The notes beneath the pieces are model-generated. The model searched no databases, was not told the DNA's origin, and was given only the letters and a program-made list of their open reading frames with translations. A stretch of 64,000 nucleotides of DNA from NCBI GenBank assembly GCA_016802295.1, contig JAESIW010000065.1, forward strand, positions 1,927,382-1,991,381, read 5' to 3'. Position numbers and translations under genes: made by a program. Of the stretch, positions 24,793 to 36,692 are shown piece by piece; position 1 is the first letter of the stretch, and each line of letters opens with the position of its first letter. This DNA is from Brachionus rotundiformis. Its lineage: Eukaryota > Rotifera > Eurotatoria > Ploima > Brachionidae.

Positions 24793-24800
24793 TTCTAGAA
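24793..24800 (+). promoter_or_regulatory. Heat-shock element upstream of the sHSP gene
   Basis: ttctagaa is a head-to-head NTTCN/NGAAN pair. Another TTC lies in ten-base phase upstream (24783-24785) and one TTC about 15 bases downstream. It sits about 130 bp before the TATA-like box, a usual place for heat-shock factor binding. Confidence 0.6.
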
Positions 24801-24930
24801 ATAAATTATTCAAACACCTACATTACCTTTCATTAATAGATATTTAATTCTCTCATTGCAAAATGCTTTAAATTTATTCGCTCTTCAAGACACTAAACTT
24901 TATAAATTTCAACAATCTATTTTTCAAGTG

Positions 24931-24940
24931 TATAAAAAGG
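24931..24940 (+). promoter_or_regulatory. TATA box of the sHSP gene
   Basis: tataaaaagg, about 62 bp before the ATG. This is a good TATA consensus and the only such G-ending one in the upstream region. Confidence 0.6.
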
Positions 24941-24992
24941 TTCTAAATTTTGCCAAAATATACAATTTTTAATTCAATATTATTTTTTTAGA

Positions 24993-25751
24993 ATGTCTTT
25001 GATACCAAAGTTCAATTCTCTTTCGCGCAGAATGTTCGACATGGACGACTTTTTTCGTCCATTGTCATTGGACTTTTTTGATCCCTTCGATGAAATGGAT
25101 CGCATGTTTGACAGACACCTAAGATGGTTGAATCGACCAGACTTTGGCAGTCCTCTAAAATCAATAGCTGTTCCAGAAAAATACCGCATCACTGTCGATT
25201 GTGCTGGCTTCAACCCCAAATCAATTAAAACTGAAGTGTCTGGAAATAAGGTAATCGTCAACGCTCGTGAAGAGGATCGCTCCAATCCTGACGATTATTC
25301 AATTCGAGAATTCAAAAAAACATACGAACTGCCTTCTAATGCTCAAGCAGATAAACTAGCTTCGTTTGTTACATCGAATGGCAAGTTGATCATAGAAGCT
25401 CCTTTGAAAAGAGAAAACCAAGGCCTGAGCATTGATAACAGCTTTCCCAAAATCAATGATGATGGAAAGTCTGTATCTCTAAGTTTTAACTTGCCAGAAA
25501 GAATAGATCCTGCCAAGATCAATGTTACCTGCAAAGATAGAGAGTTGATAATTAAAGCCGAGGATAAACAAGAAAAGGAAGATGGCATGTCTTCGTTCTC
25601 ATTTTACCAGCGATCAACTTTGCCTGAAAACACTGATTTCAATGCTATTAAATGCCAATTAGAAAATCAAAAATTGAATATTACTGCACCGCTTTTGGAG
25701 AGCTTTAATCAAAATTTTAGACAAATTCCCATAGAACATGTCAAAAATTAG
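24993..25751 (+). CDS. Small heat-shock protein with two alpha-crystallin domains
   Basis: One exon, 252 aa. The N-terminal region (1-57) is rich in Phe, Asp and Arg (DDFF, DFFDPFDEMDRMFD). A first alpha-crystallin domain follows at about 58-140 (KYRITVDCAGFNPKSIKTEV, ending SNGKLIIEAPL), then a second, more divergent one at about 155-237 (VSLSFNLPERIDPAKINVTC, ending LENQKLNITAPL). Small HSPs are ATP-independent holdases for unfolding proteins; tandem double-domain forms are known in flatworms and some other invertebrates. The terminal IPI-like motif appears as QIPIEH near the C-terminus. A heat-shock element and TATA box lie upstream, and lack of introns is common for heat-inducible genes. 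A tttttttag directly before aATG could be a trans- or cis-splice acceptor. Confidence 0.92.
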   Translation: MSLIPKFNSLSRRMFDMDDFFRPLSLDFFDPFDEMDRMFDRHLRWLNRPDFGSPLKSIAVPEKYRITVDCAGFNPKSIKTEVSGNKVIVNAREEDRSNPDDYSIREFKKTYELPSNAQADKLASFVTSNGKLIIEAPLKRENQGLSIDNSFPKINDDGKSVSLSFNLPERIDPAKINVTCKDRELIIKAEDKQEKEDGMSSFSFYQRSTLPENTDFNAIKCQLENQKLNITAPLLESFNQNFRQIPIEHVKN

Positions 25752-26889
25752 ATTTGATATATCTATCAAGATTAGTATGTGATCAAGAAGATTTTTAAAT
25801 TTTTATTTTAGATGCGATCAAGTGCTTTAGGATGATTATTAAAAAATAAATGTTTATAAAAATTCTAAAAATACTCAATATTCACTTTTTATAATGTTTG
25901 CCAAATAAAAGCTTTAAAAAGAACTAAATTTTTAATTTTTTTACGTTTTTAAAAAATTTATATATTTTGCACTCGTGAATTTTTGATAATAAAGTAAATT
26001 ATTAGCATCTGTAATCTGGCATTTAAGAGTTTGATTAAACGAATTGAAATAATTTGATTTAAAAGATTATCTAATCTGGCCTAAATGATTAATTGATTGT
26101 TTATTAAGATGAAAATATTTATTTCAAGATTTTCTATAACATAAAATATTTTTATCAGTGTAAGTTCAGCTTTTAAAATAAGATGAATTTTCAAGAACAT
26201 TCAATCATTTTATTATTATATTTATTTTTTAGAAGAAAAAATTAACATCATTTATTAGTACCGTCTTGCCTCGTTCGATTATACTGCACCACAAGTTAAG
26301 ACACGCCTCTGGACTCTACACCAAAGTACATCTCACCCATGCTTTAATATTGTTAACATTAAGCGCATGCTCTAATAGCGTAATCACGCTTTAAGGTCCC
26401 CATCAGACACTGAAAGGCTTAGTTTAATGCGTCATCAAGACCCGATTTTAAAGTAAAAAATAAAGAACCATTAAAATCGTTACCACATTATTTTTATAAT
26501 TTTAATTTTTTTCCTTAATTATCAGGATCATACATAAATAAATTATTTTACACTAAATAAATTAGAAAGCCACTATTTTAAACTAATTGAAACTACTTTT
26601 TAAAAATAAAACTTTTTATTAAAGAATGAAAACTAATTTAAAACCAAGAACGCAAATTTTTTATTTTGAAATTTTTAAATTGATGCTAATTTTTAATTAA
26701 GACAAAAATTTTTGAATACCTTCAAGAATGTGAATTATTGGAAGAGTTTAAAAGATCAATTAAAAACCTCCAATTTGATAAAATTAGCTTTGTTTTAAAA
26801 ATAAATTAAAAATGTATACAACTCTTAGAAAAAGAGACAGTGTTAATTATTGTCTGACTAAGACGCTCAACTCTTTTAAATTCATTGAT
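25752..26889. other. Intergenic with a GC-richer block at 26265-26450
   Basis: Mostly AT-rich. The block 26265-26450 is clearly less AT-rich and has no open frame. It contains gttcgattat, reminiscent of a tRNA T-loop, but no cloverleaf can be built around it. It might be a short interspersed element or non-coding RNA fragment. Confidence 0.35.
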
Positions 26890-27200
26890 TTTTTAAAAAA
26901 TATTTTTTGCTAGCTTTGACATAGCTTTAGTAACAGAACTTAATTCATCAAGATTAATTGAATAGTATTTGATCAGATCCCGTAAAAAATGTTAATATTT
27001 AAATATGCTAAGCTTTCTTCTATTTGTAAAATCACGTTTTAGTGACTGATTAAATGACTCAATAGGATTATTGGCTTTTGGTAAAGCCAAAAAAATTTTC
27101 TTTTTAGATAGATTTTTTTCTCTTAACTTCATTTGTGTACTGATCAGGAATTGAATGTGTGGTGGTTAGGGGCACCCTAACTCTTAATGTTTTGTGTTTA
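26890..27200 (-). mobile_element. Relic of a MULE-type DNA transposase
   Basis: On the minus strand, 27081-26892 reads NNPIESFNQSLKRDFTNRRKLS, one stop, then FLRDLIKYYS and LSSVTKAMSKLAKN. This resembles the C-terminal segment of MULE/FLYWCH-associated transposases (TNN.xExFNxxxKRDxT). Upstream (27180-27119) a segment TTTHSIPDQYTNEVKR resembles the end of a FLYWCH finger. The intervening catalytic core is missing, so this would be an internally deleted, dead copy. No terminal repeats were found. The assignment rests on a short motif only. Confidence 0.4.
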
Positions 27201-30200
27201 TCATAAAGACTTTTAATTGTATCTTGAATGAAAATTTTTCTTAGTTTCTAGTTTGATCAAATTTATTTTTATATTATTAACTAAAAGACCAATAAAAAGA
27301 GTTACTTAGTATATTTTTTATTCCTTAATTTTTTTAGTGTATATGAATTATCTCCTTAAAAATTATTGAATTCTAGAAATTAAACCATCAAGAATCTATA
27401 CTCTTATTAAATATCTTTTAAAGATAGTTAAATTAGTCATTTTTTTTAATTTTTACTGTGACATAAACATTGATATTCGTTAATTTATCATGTAATTTTT
27501 AGTTAAAAATAAATATTGATTAGATTCAACTTTATAAAAAATATTGCATTTTGAGCATTTTAAAATTTACACAACTCCACTTGATTTACAGGCTGAGTTG
27601 TTTTGAAATGTAATATAATAATTCTGAAATGCTAAATAAAACGGTTCATTTGTAACAATAAAAGTTTCACAATTACTTGAATTAAACTTGTCATTGAAAA
27701 ATTTATTAAGTTAAAAATTAAAATTTAAAATAAGATAAAATGAGAACCTAAGATTTTATTCAATGTATTTACTAGTGAGAAATTGCTATCTTAAATAAAC
27801 TTATTCTCTTTAGAATTTTTAGCATTGAATTTGTTAAAATAGCGTTTAAATTGCTTAATATTGACTCAAAAGTAATAAAAAATATTAAATCATTACAATT
27901 AATTTACAAATAAATTTTTATATGCTCCTCAAATTTAATATCATTTGAATAAACATATTCAAAAATTAGTATCAAAATCAGAATTTAAATTTAAATGAAA
28001 AATTTATTGCAGTAGCATTTTAAATGTCAAAATTGAATCTTTAACTTTAATTTTCTAATTTATAAAAATTGCAAAAATATTGCAATAATAAGATGCACAT
28101 TTATCTATCATGTATGGTAATGACTTAACATGGTTAACAAAAAAATATGTGTCTACATAAAGTTTGACTTTTATTTATCTGAGGTTAAGATCAAGTATAC
28201 TTATAAGTAAACTTTAATGATGAGAAAAAAAATGGTGGCGACATTATATTATAAATAAATAAACAACTAAAACAATAATTTTTTTTTCTTCTTTTAAAAA
28301 TAAAAGACTTGATTTTATTTTATATTTTTTCTATTAAATGGACACTGAAAATTGGTCAGATTGAAAAATTGGAAATATCAACTTATTGAATTTAAAAAAG
28401 CCGTTTTAATATATTTTTTGTAATTAAAACATGCTGTTGGTGTTTCTTTCATCTTATTTTTCAATGAACCATTAGTGCCTTGGTATTAAATTCTGCATAG
28501 ATTTATTGAAAACATTTTACAACAACAACCTATCAGGGAAGTCTTAAGTTTAATTTAATTAGTCAATTTAACTTAATGACCAAACATGTGGTTGATGATC
28601 TAAGATTTCGAAGTTCAACGCGTTATACGATGACTAATATTTCCTTCTAAGCCGTAGCGTAATTTAACCATACTTTGGTTTAGACTCAATGAGCTAGAAA
28701 GGAGAGAACTTGAGTTAAAAATTATATTTTTGCCGAACCAAGCTTAATAGATGCCTCAGTAATTTGACTTCTTGTCGAGCAGCATTTAATTAAAATCCGA
28801 GATAAGAGTCTAATTTTGTGTGCCAGTGTGAGTTTGATAGCAGCGGAAGAGCATTATGCAAACTCATAAGTTAGTGACCATCTTTTATGGTCGAATTGGC
28901 ATGTTAAATATAGTGGACTTAGAATAGCATTGATCTGTAGAGGTTTCCAACTAAAAGCGCCATGAACTTTCTCTTTTCTGAACGAGTTTTAATTTTTGTT
29001 TAGATTATTTAGATAAATCAAAATTGACAAATTTAGTTATCATAATTAAATATTAAATTCAATTATTTTTGTTTGAAAATATGACCAAAATTTCAAATTT
29101 CAAAGTTATTTGATTTTTTATTTTTTTTAAATCAGTTAAGATAGCAAAAAGAGATAATTTTTATTTAAAATTTCCCTTTTACAGGTAAACAAAATTGTAC
29201 TTTAAATGGGTCAATTTATTTTTAAAAAAATTATTTTAAATTAATCAGACACAGACAGCTACTCTAATTATTGTCTATTTTGCTTATAACAATTAAAGGG
29301 AATTTTAATTTCCCTTATGTTCTCAAAAAAAATAATTTTTTCTAAAATAAATTTATTATTTACAAGAAATTTAAGTTATCAACAAAATAACATTTAAAAA
29401 TTCTTGACCTAGCAATTCAAAATGGTGTGTTACGATATTTAGATGGAAAAATTTTTTATTAAATTAAGCTGAAATTAAGACTTTTTTCAGATTATTTTCA
29501 GCACGGTGAATTTTAAACCAATTTTTATTTTGAAAAATAAATTTTTCTAGAAAAATTGAATTTTTACAAGTAAATTGTTTAAAAAAGTTTATATTTTGAT
29601 TTAACTGCCTTCAAAAAAGTGTCTGAAAAGTGATTTTTAGAAATTTTTAAATGGCTTAATTTCTAGCTAAATATGCCACTTATTCGCCTTGGCGTCGTTT
29701 TAGCTAAATGTTTTATTTCTTAACTCTTTTATAGAGGGCCTCAGACTTTATTTAGACCGATCTCTCTCTAAACTGTTCTATTTCAACGCTTTGCATCTGC
29801 CAATTGGAATATTTTCAAAATTTTATGCAGAAAATTTTCATAATTTATTTAGGAAAAAGATCATTTGGAATTGAAGCGTTTTGAAAAAAAAAATTTCATA
29901 TTTAAAATTTTTAATTTATGGTTCAGAAATTAGAGAAAGATAAAGTGCTAGTTTCGGAAGGGGCATTTGACTATATTCAGATAGATTCTATTAATTCACC
30001 TAAAAATGGTTTTTGGTAGCTTATTTTTTTAAAATGTGGAATATATTTATATCATAGAAAATTTATCAGGCAAAATGGCACGAACAGTGTTACATAAAAG
30101 GAGACTAGCACAATTATATCTACTTTAAAATGTAAAAATATTTCTAGAATAGGAATATACTTTGATAGAAATCAATTTATGCAAAATATTTTAGAAGTTT

Positions 30201-30841
30201 ATTATTTAGTTGATTTTGTGAGTCTCCTTGGGAATCGGATACTCTCGATATAAACAAATCAAAAAAGTGCACTGGTTTATTAAGAAAATAATAATTCTTT
30301 CATGCACGTTTTATTAGCATATATTATAAAAAATGATGTTCATGAAGAAATCGAATGTTTATATGGGGACTTTAAGCTGAATGTGTTGCGGTAAACACGA
30401 AAACTTTTTCATTTAAAAATTGATTTTAATTTAGAAATTTAAAATCAAAATTTTGAAATTCAATTAATTTTTGTATATAAGTTAAGATTTTATATGTTTA
30501 AAAATTTTATTTAATGCTTCATAGTTAAATGCTAAATAAGCATTTAAATGATTTAACAAAATGAACATCTGAACGAATTCTTAACTAAGGACTTTATCGG
30601 ACTCAAATTAAAGATGAGATATGAATCTAATTTAGAGATGTTCGTAGTCAGTATGTGATAAGACAAATAGCTCAGTTGCTTAATTTACACTTATTTTAAA
30701 AATCGTGATAAAATGCTTTAGATTAAGAAAATTTTTTGAAATTATTCAATATTTAGTATAAAATAAACTTTTTTTCTTATTTAGAAGCTATTTGCATAAA
30801 ATTCAAACTTCTTTAGAAGAAAATCTATAGACATTAAATCA
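27201..30841. other. Gene-poor region with a GC-richer block at 28560-28990
   Basis: No protein gene seen. 28560-28990 is less AT-rich than its surroundings and contains short open frames (minus strand about 28830-28730) but no motif I can name. A minus-strand frame near 27690-27570 has two cysteines and no stop for about 40 codons, also unrecognised. The remainder is AT-rich. Confidence 0.4.
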
Positions 30842-31988
30842 ATGGAATTTTTCGAAGGAACAGAAAAACTCTTGGAAATTTGGTTCACCAAATCTGAGTC
30901 AAAATGTACAGCTGATAACGATTTGAGAAAAATTCCAAGAGACGTTTTGGACTACATATTGGGTCTAGTAAATTGTAAAATTCTGACATCGACCAGAACC
31001 CGGGAACTAGACTCGTATGTTCTGAGCGAAAGTAGTTTGTTCATCAATAAAAAACGATTGTTGATAAAGACATGCGGCACAACTACTCTGCTTAATTCGG
31101 TAAGACCTTTTATTGAGGCGGCTTTCAAATTTTGTGGATTTGATGAAATTGAGGTTAGTTTTCATTTAAATCGAATTTGTTCTCATTTAAATCCAATTTT
31201 GATCCAAAAGGATGTATTCTACTCGAGAAAAAGATTCATGAAACCAGAGCTACAGAAATATCCACACAATTCATTTGAAGAGGAGATAGATTACTTGCAG
31301 GAGCTGTTCGGTGGCGGCGCCGCATATGCCCTTGGTAGATTGAACGGCGAATGCTGGTATTTGTACACTTTAAATAAGCCGGTGTCTATAGATGCCCCAG
31401 ATCAAACCTTGGAACTAATAATGACCAAGCTAGATCCTGAGGTAATGAAAATTTTCACTAAAGAAGTATCATCAAGTGCAGAAGAAGCTACTCAGAAATC
31501 GGGAATAGATACCATCTTCCCAAACGCTTTGCTAGATGCTTATCTCTTTGACCCATGCGGATATTCTGTCAATGCTATTTTACCAAAAGTAAATTTGGAG
31601 AGAAATTTTTTAGAAATTTATTTTAATTTTAAAACTAAAGGGTCATTATTTCACAATACACATTACACCAGAAGAATCGTGCAGCTATGTCAGCTTTGAG
31701 ACCGATGCACCAACAACTGATTATCCAGAATTGATCCAAAAAGTTCTAGACATATTCAAACCCGGGCAGTTTGTTTTGACATTTTTTGCAAATGATGTTA
31801 GTATTTTAAAATCATCTTCCTAAATTTATATTTTTTGTTATAATTTATATAATCTTAAGGACTCGATTGGTAGATACTTTACCAAAAAACAATACAAATT
31901 AAAAGGTTTCGATTATGACACATTTCAAGAGACAAACGTCAAGAACTACAACGTAACCTACGCACACTACACTAAGAAACCGATCTAG
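30842..31988 (+). CDS. AMD1: S-adenosylmethionine decarboxylase proenzyme
   Basis: Four exons: 30842-31153, 31211-31588, 31641-31796, 31860-31988; 324 aa. It makes decarboxylated SAM, the aminopropyl donor for spermidine and spermine. FFEGTEKLLEIWF at the N-terminus and YVLSESSLF contain the Glu-Ser self-cleavage site that creates the pyruvoyl cofactor; KTCGTT carries the catalytic Cys. FYSRKRFMKP, GECWYLYTL, DQTLELIM, FDPCGYSVNAI and YFTIHITPEESCSYVSFET follow in family order. The first intron (31154-31210, 57 bp) has no stop and keeps frame, so read-through would insert 19 residues between GFDEIE and DVFYSR; alignment with animal AMD1 proteins says it is an intron. No upstream ORF like vertebrate MAGDIS was found. 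The frame 32028-32258 downstream looks like 3' UTR noise. Confidence 0.95.
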
Positions 31989-33244
31989 GGACTAATTCTA
32001 CCATGCGAATATGTCTGCAAAAAATGCATGGTAGAACAAGCCACATTGAACTTAAAACCTAAAACTTTTAATAAAAATAATATTTGCAATTTATTTAATA
32101 AGAAAAATAGATTTTTTTATTTAGATAACTCATATAAAAAATTTGTCATTTTTAACTATAAATTTAGTTCTATTGACATTAGATATTTTTGTTCTCGTAA
32201 AACATTAAAAAGACTAAGGTATTTAAAAAGTTTAAATTCGAAAAAAAAACCTAGATGATTTTCCTTGAGTGATTTAGATATTTTAATTGTTGTAGCTTTT
32301 ATTTAATAAAAATTAAAAAATCTATCTTTTTTTAAAATAATATTCAATTTTACATATAATACTCAATTAATCGATTGGGATTAACGTAAGAACTTATGAA
32401 AGTTAATTTTTTAATTAATTTAATTAAAAAGCAAACTATATCTACAAATTTTACTTTTCGTTTTTTTTTTAATTTCTAGGAAAATTAAAAGTTTTTTAAT
32501 TTAAAATCTAAAGATAATTCAAACTTAAATTTTGTCTAAACGCGGTGAGTATAAAAAAATTTATAATATTTACTGATATGAAATTGAATTAAATTATATA
32601 TTTTGATCTTTTAGAAGTGAATTATTGAATTTAAAAACAAAATTTAAGTCTTTTTATAAAAAAAATTCCTCACGATTTATCTCTAAACTATAAAAAATAT
32701 TTTTTATGAGTCTTTTACATAACAAAAAAATTTTTAAAATTACATGCTTTAATATTTTGAATCCTAGATTATTTATTTATTCCTAAGTATTTACTAAATT
32801 TCAATCAAATAAAAATTATTTAAAAATCATATTCTTTAGGAATAATATTAGTTATCTAATTCCAAATGATTCAAATTATACTTATTTGATTTTGATAATT
32901 TTATTATTTTTTCCATTACCCTAGTAGAAAATTTTCTATTTTGTAAATTAAAAACAGATTTATAAGACTGATTTTAATTTAGTTTTTTTTTATTTTACAT
33001 TTCATATAATCTAAATCTAAAAATTAACTATTATATATATTCGAATTTTTTTGATTAATCTGAAAGTTTATTAATAAAAATAACAATCTGATTTTTTTAA
33101 ATACATGTAATTTTAATTAAATCAAATAATCAATTCTTTTTAATTTAAAATTAAGGATAAATTTTCGAAAATTTTATTTCTGAATAAAAACCATATTTAT
33201 ATACAAGAAAAGGTTTTAAAAATACAAAATAAATGATAACAAAA
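31989..33244. other. Convergent intergenic region
   Basis: AT-rich, between the AMD1 stop and the paraplegin stop. The open frame at 32028-32258 is Lys/Asn/Phe-rich, has no ATG context or homology I recognise, and probably belongs to the AMD1 3' UTR. Confidence 0.5.
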
Positions 33245-35800
33245 TTAAATCTTTGTCTCGGGTATTGGTGAAGTTGTATTCATGGTCACTTGAGCCAATT
33301 TAAATCTCTTTTCGTTCTTCGGAGGACCAATCAAGCGAACTATATCCTCATAATTAAGATTTTCCTTTAAAAGCAATTCATCAGCTAGCTTGTGTAAATA
33401 ATCTATATTGTTTTGAACTGTTTCCAAAGCAGCTTTATGCGCCTCTGAGACGAGTTTATTGACTTCAAAGTCAATGAGCTTTCTAAGTTTTTTACTATAA
33501 GGCTTGATACCGACACCTCCTTGAGCTTGTTGCTCAGCCCGAGTTGGAAACGATACGTTTCCGACAGCCTCGTTCATTCCAAACGATTCGATTTGAGAGT
33601 AGGCCAGCTTGGTTATTTTTTTCAAATCCTGTTCTGAATTTGTGGTGAATCGATTGAACACTATCGATTCAGCTACTCTACCGCCAAAATGCAAACACAT
33701 TTGGTCGAACAATTCTTCTTTGGAAAATATTTTACTATCAGAAGGAAGATATTGTGAAAAAACATTGGATTTTGTTCTGGACAAAAGTGACACTTTTAAA
33801 ATCAAGTCAGAGTATGGATGAAACCAACTGATTAACACATGACCACATTCATGGTAAGCTAGCAATTTTTTATCCTCGACTGAAATTGTACTTGTTTTTT
33901 TCTCAGGACCAGCTTTAGCAAATAAGATAAAATACTACATAAGATGTTTTTTTAGGTTTACCTATTACTCTTTCAAGAGCACCATCAAAATGGTGTTTTT
34001 GAACTTTTGATGAGTTTTCTCTTGCGGCTAACAAAGCAGCTTCATTGCAAATATTGGAGAGATCAGCCCCAGAAAATCTTGGGGTAAGATGTGATAGCCT
34101 TGAAATGAAATCTTCCTTTTCTTTGCCTTCAAAATCAAGTTTTAAACCACGTATGTGAACATTAAGAATTTCGATCCGCTCAGCATATGTTGGCAAATCG
34201 ATGCTTATGTGTCTATCAAGTCTTCCTGGTCTCAGTAGCGCCTTGTCCAAAATGTCAGCCCGATTTGTGCTAGCTAAAACTACTACATTAGAATTTGATT
34301 CCAAGCCATCCATAGAGACCAGTAACTGGTTTAACGTCTGGTCTAATTCACCAGAGCCTCCCATTTGCTGTGATCCAGAACGCTTTCCACCAACAGCATC
34401 AATTTCATCTATGTAAATTATTGAGGGTGCTTGCTTTTTGGCTTCTTCAAAAAGGGATCGAACTCTGGCTGCTCCAACTCCTCCGATCATTTCGATAAAC
34501 TCAGTTCCAGCGATGTTAAAAAATGGTACATTGGCCTCGGAAGCAACAGCCTTTGCCAGCAGAGTTTTGCCGCATCCAGGAGGACCAAGTAACAAAGCGC
34601 CTTTAGGTACCCTACCACCTTCATTTCAAAATTCTAATATTTGCATAGATAAAAATAGTTTTAAAAATTACCAAGTTTGGTAAAACGTTCTGGATTTCGC
34701 AAATAATCGACAAATTCTTTTACTTCAATTTTGGCTTCGTGTAGTCCAGCCACGTCTTTGAATGTTATTTTCGGAATACCAGACTTCAAATGAGGATCTA
34801 CCATCGTGTATTTGGCTTTGGTAAATTGTGAGAACAAATCGGTTTGAACATTTTGAACTTTAGAAAAAAACGCTCTGCCAAAACTAAATATTACATAAGA
34901 TATGAAAGCTAAGACCATTAGGTTCATGATGCTGACAGTTGTATCCAAACTTTTGAAAATAATTTGCACCCTATCCTCAGGCTTTATGTTCATTTCATCT
35001 TGGGCCTTTTCTAATTTACGCTCTATATCATTTGGCGATATATTTACATTGAAATAAAAGTACCTATGACCATTAATTTCAATTGGGCGTTTGAGCAATA
35101 TACTAGCATGATTGGTATTCTTGCTGGCATAAATTTGACTGACTAATTTATTTGGTATTAATTGTGTAACCACATCATTCCATGTTATTGTGTTGTTTGA
35201 AATATGAAGCTTTAAATTATTGTAATTTGCTGATTGATTGGGAACTGATCTTGGTGAACCTTCAGCATCGATTGGTAACTTGGATTCACCTAGTGGAACA
35301 GTCTCCATAGTTTCAGCTGATTTTTTCTTCTCCAATCTTTGAATTTGATTTGCAGATATGTGAAACATCATTAAACTACTGATAAATAACATCAAACTAA
35401 TAATAAATAGCTTATTATTATTATTATTATTTTGATTATTTTGGTTTGGAGGGATGGAACCCTTAGTTTTTGGCTCATCAAAATCGGGAATTTTATCCAA
35501 ACCACGTCTATTTCGTTGGCTCAAATTTTTAAAAAGTTTTAATTCATTTATTAAGTTTTGAAAAATGTGTTTATCTTTGCTGGTAAATGAAAAATTACCA
35601 ATAAAATTGAATATTTTTTGGGATATTATTGGCAGAAACTGTGAATTTATTGAAAAAATTAAATTTTTTAAGTCTCTAAATTTTAGTACTCCAGGTTGAT
35701 TGTCAAATATTTTTGGTTTGATCAAATTGATTTTTGAAATGTGTCGTTTAATTGAGTAAATCGGACGAGATTGATTTTTAATCAGATTTAAGCATTGCAT
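33245..35800 (-). CDS. SPG7: Paraplegin-type mitochondrial AAA metalloprotease (m-AAA subunit)
   Basis: Three exons on the minus strand: 34672-35800, 33962-34618, 33245-33912; 817 aa. A basic, acid-poor N-terminus (MQCLNLIKNQSRPIYSIKRH) looks like a mitochondrial presequence. An Asn run, then two membrane segments (about 132-147 and 295-315), precede the AAA domain: VAGLHEAKIEVKEFVDYL, Walker A GPPGCGKT, TEFIEMIGGVGAARVRSLF, Walker B IIYIDEID, and arginine fingers in LLRPGRLDRH. The peptidase zinc motif is HECGH. EMIGG and the ending NYEDIVRLIGPPKNEKRF favour paraplegin over AFG3L2. The m-AAA protease degrades misfolded inner-membrane proteins and matures substrates facing the matrix. The (ATT)n microsatellite encoding poly-Asn is a likely length-polymorphic site. 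Confidence 0.93.
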
Positions 35801-36083
35801 CGTTACAGACTTTTAATTAGTTCTTTCAAATATCAAAAATTTGAAATATTAACAAAACTATTTTTTTTAATGTAATATTGAATAATTTCTATTATATAAC
35901 CAAAAAGGCTAAAATGCAAAATTCTATGCACTTTTTCCCTATATTATTATTATTTTAAATAAAATCGTTTAAATTTATTTCTATGATAATTTTAACCCTT
36001 TCAATTTGAAGTAACGTTTTTTAATTTTTTAGATCATAATTATTTTTTTATAATTAATATTTATTGACCAGGAATATACGATA
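35801..36083. other. Paraplegin upstream region
   Basis: About 280 bp of AT-rich sequence between the paraplegin ATG and the MITE; no clear promoter element. Confidence 0.5.
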
Positions 36084-36091
36084 AAAAAATA

Positions 36092-36684
36092 GGATCTTGT
36101 CACTTCTATGGACAATTGTCCGGGACAATTCACTCATGTCACTTACCTGGACAAAAAAATTTTAATGATTAATTTGAAAATTATTACCTGGACAATTCAA
36201 AAAATTCATGGACAAAAAATTTAATTAACTAATTTTATTTAAATATAATATAAGAAATCTAATAATATGTAAGTCATTTTTCTTGAATTTTAACCAATTG
36301 ATAATCAATAAATTATCATTTAAGTCAATGACTTTACAAAGTCTTGAGCTCTCTATTAGTTTGTTATTTAGCTCCATAGTATTAAAAAATCACTTTTTTT
36401 CAAGTAACATAATATATACAAAATTTATAGTAGTTTTTTCAAACAATATTGATACACTCCAAAAACCAAAATTACAAACAATTATAAAATAATTTTTGAG
36501 ACTTTTTATTTAAAAAAATTAATTTTTACAAAGAAAAATTATGGACAATTTAATTATTTGCTGGACAATTAAAAAATTTTATGGACAATCTTATATTTGG
36601 ATGGACAATTGACAAAAGATTTTGTCCAGGTAATTGACATGAGTGAATTGTCCTGGACAATTGTCCATAGAAGTGACAAGACCC
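36092..36684. mobile_element. 593-bp MITE with about 58-bp inverted repeats
   Basis: The left end (ggatcttgtcacttctatgg..., 36092-36151) and the reverse complement of the right end (36625-36684) match at nearly every position. The 8-bp sequence aaaaaata lies on both outer sides (36084-36091 and 36685-36692), a plausible target-site duplication. Inside, the word tggacaatt recurs several times, as in elements with subterminal repeats. The frame at 36283-36492 is low-complexity and not a transposase, so this is non-autonomous. GG-starting ends with an 8-bp duplication are compatible with Merlin-like or other 8-bp-duplicating superfamilies; AT-richness of the flank weakens the duplication evidence. 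Confidence 0.8.
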
Positions 36685-36692
36685 AAAAAATA

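Noticed and set aside
26290..26330. Possible tRNA because of gttcgattat followed by cacca
   Set aside because: No matching acceptor, D or anticodon stems could be drawn.
32028..32258. 76-codon frame after AMD1
   Set aside because: Lys/Asn/Phe-rich, no start context, no family resemblance; sits where the AMD1 3' UTR is expected.
36283..36492. Open frame inside the 593-bp MITE
   Set aside because: Ser/Leu/Ile/Asn-rich, no transposase residues; too short for any known transposase.
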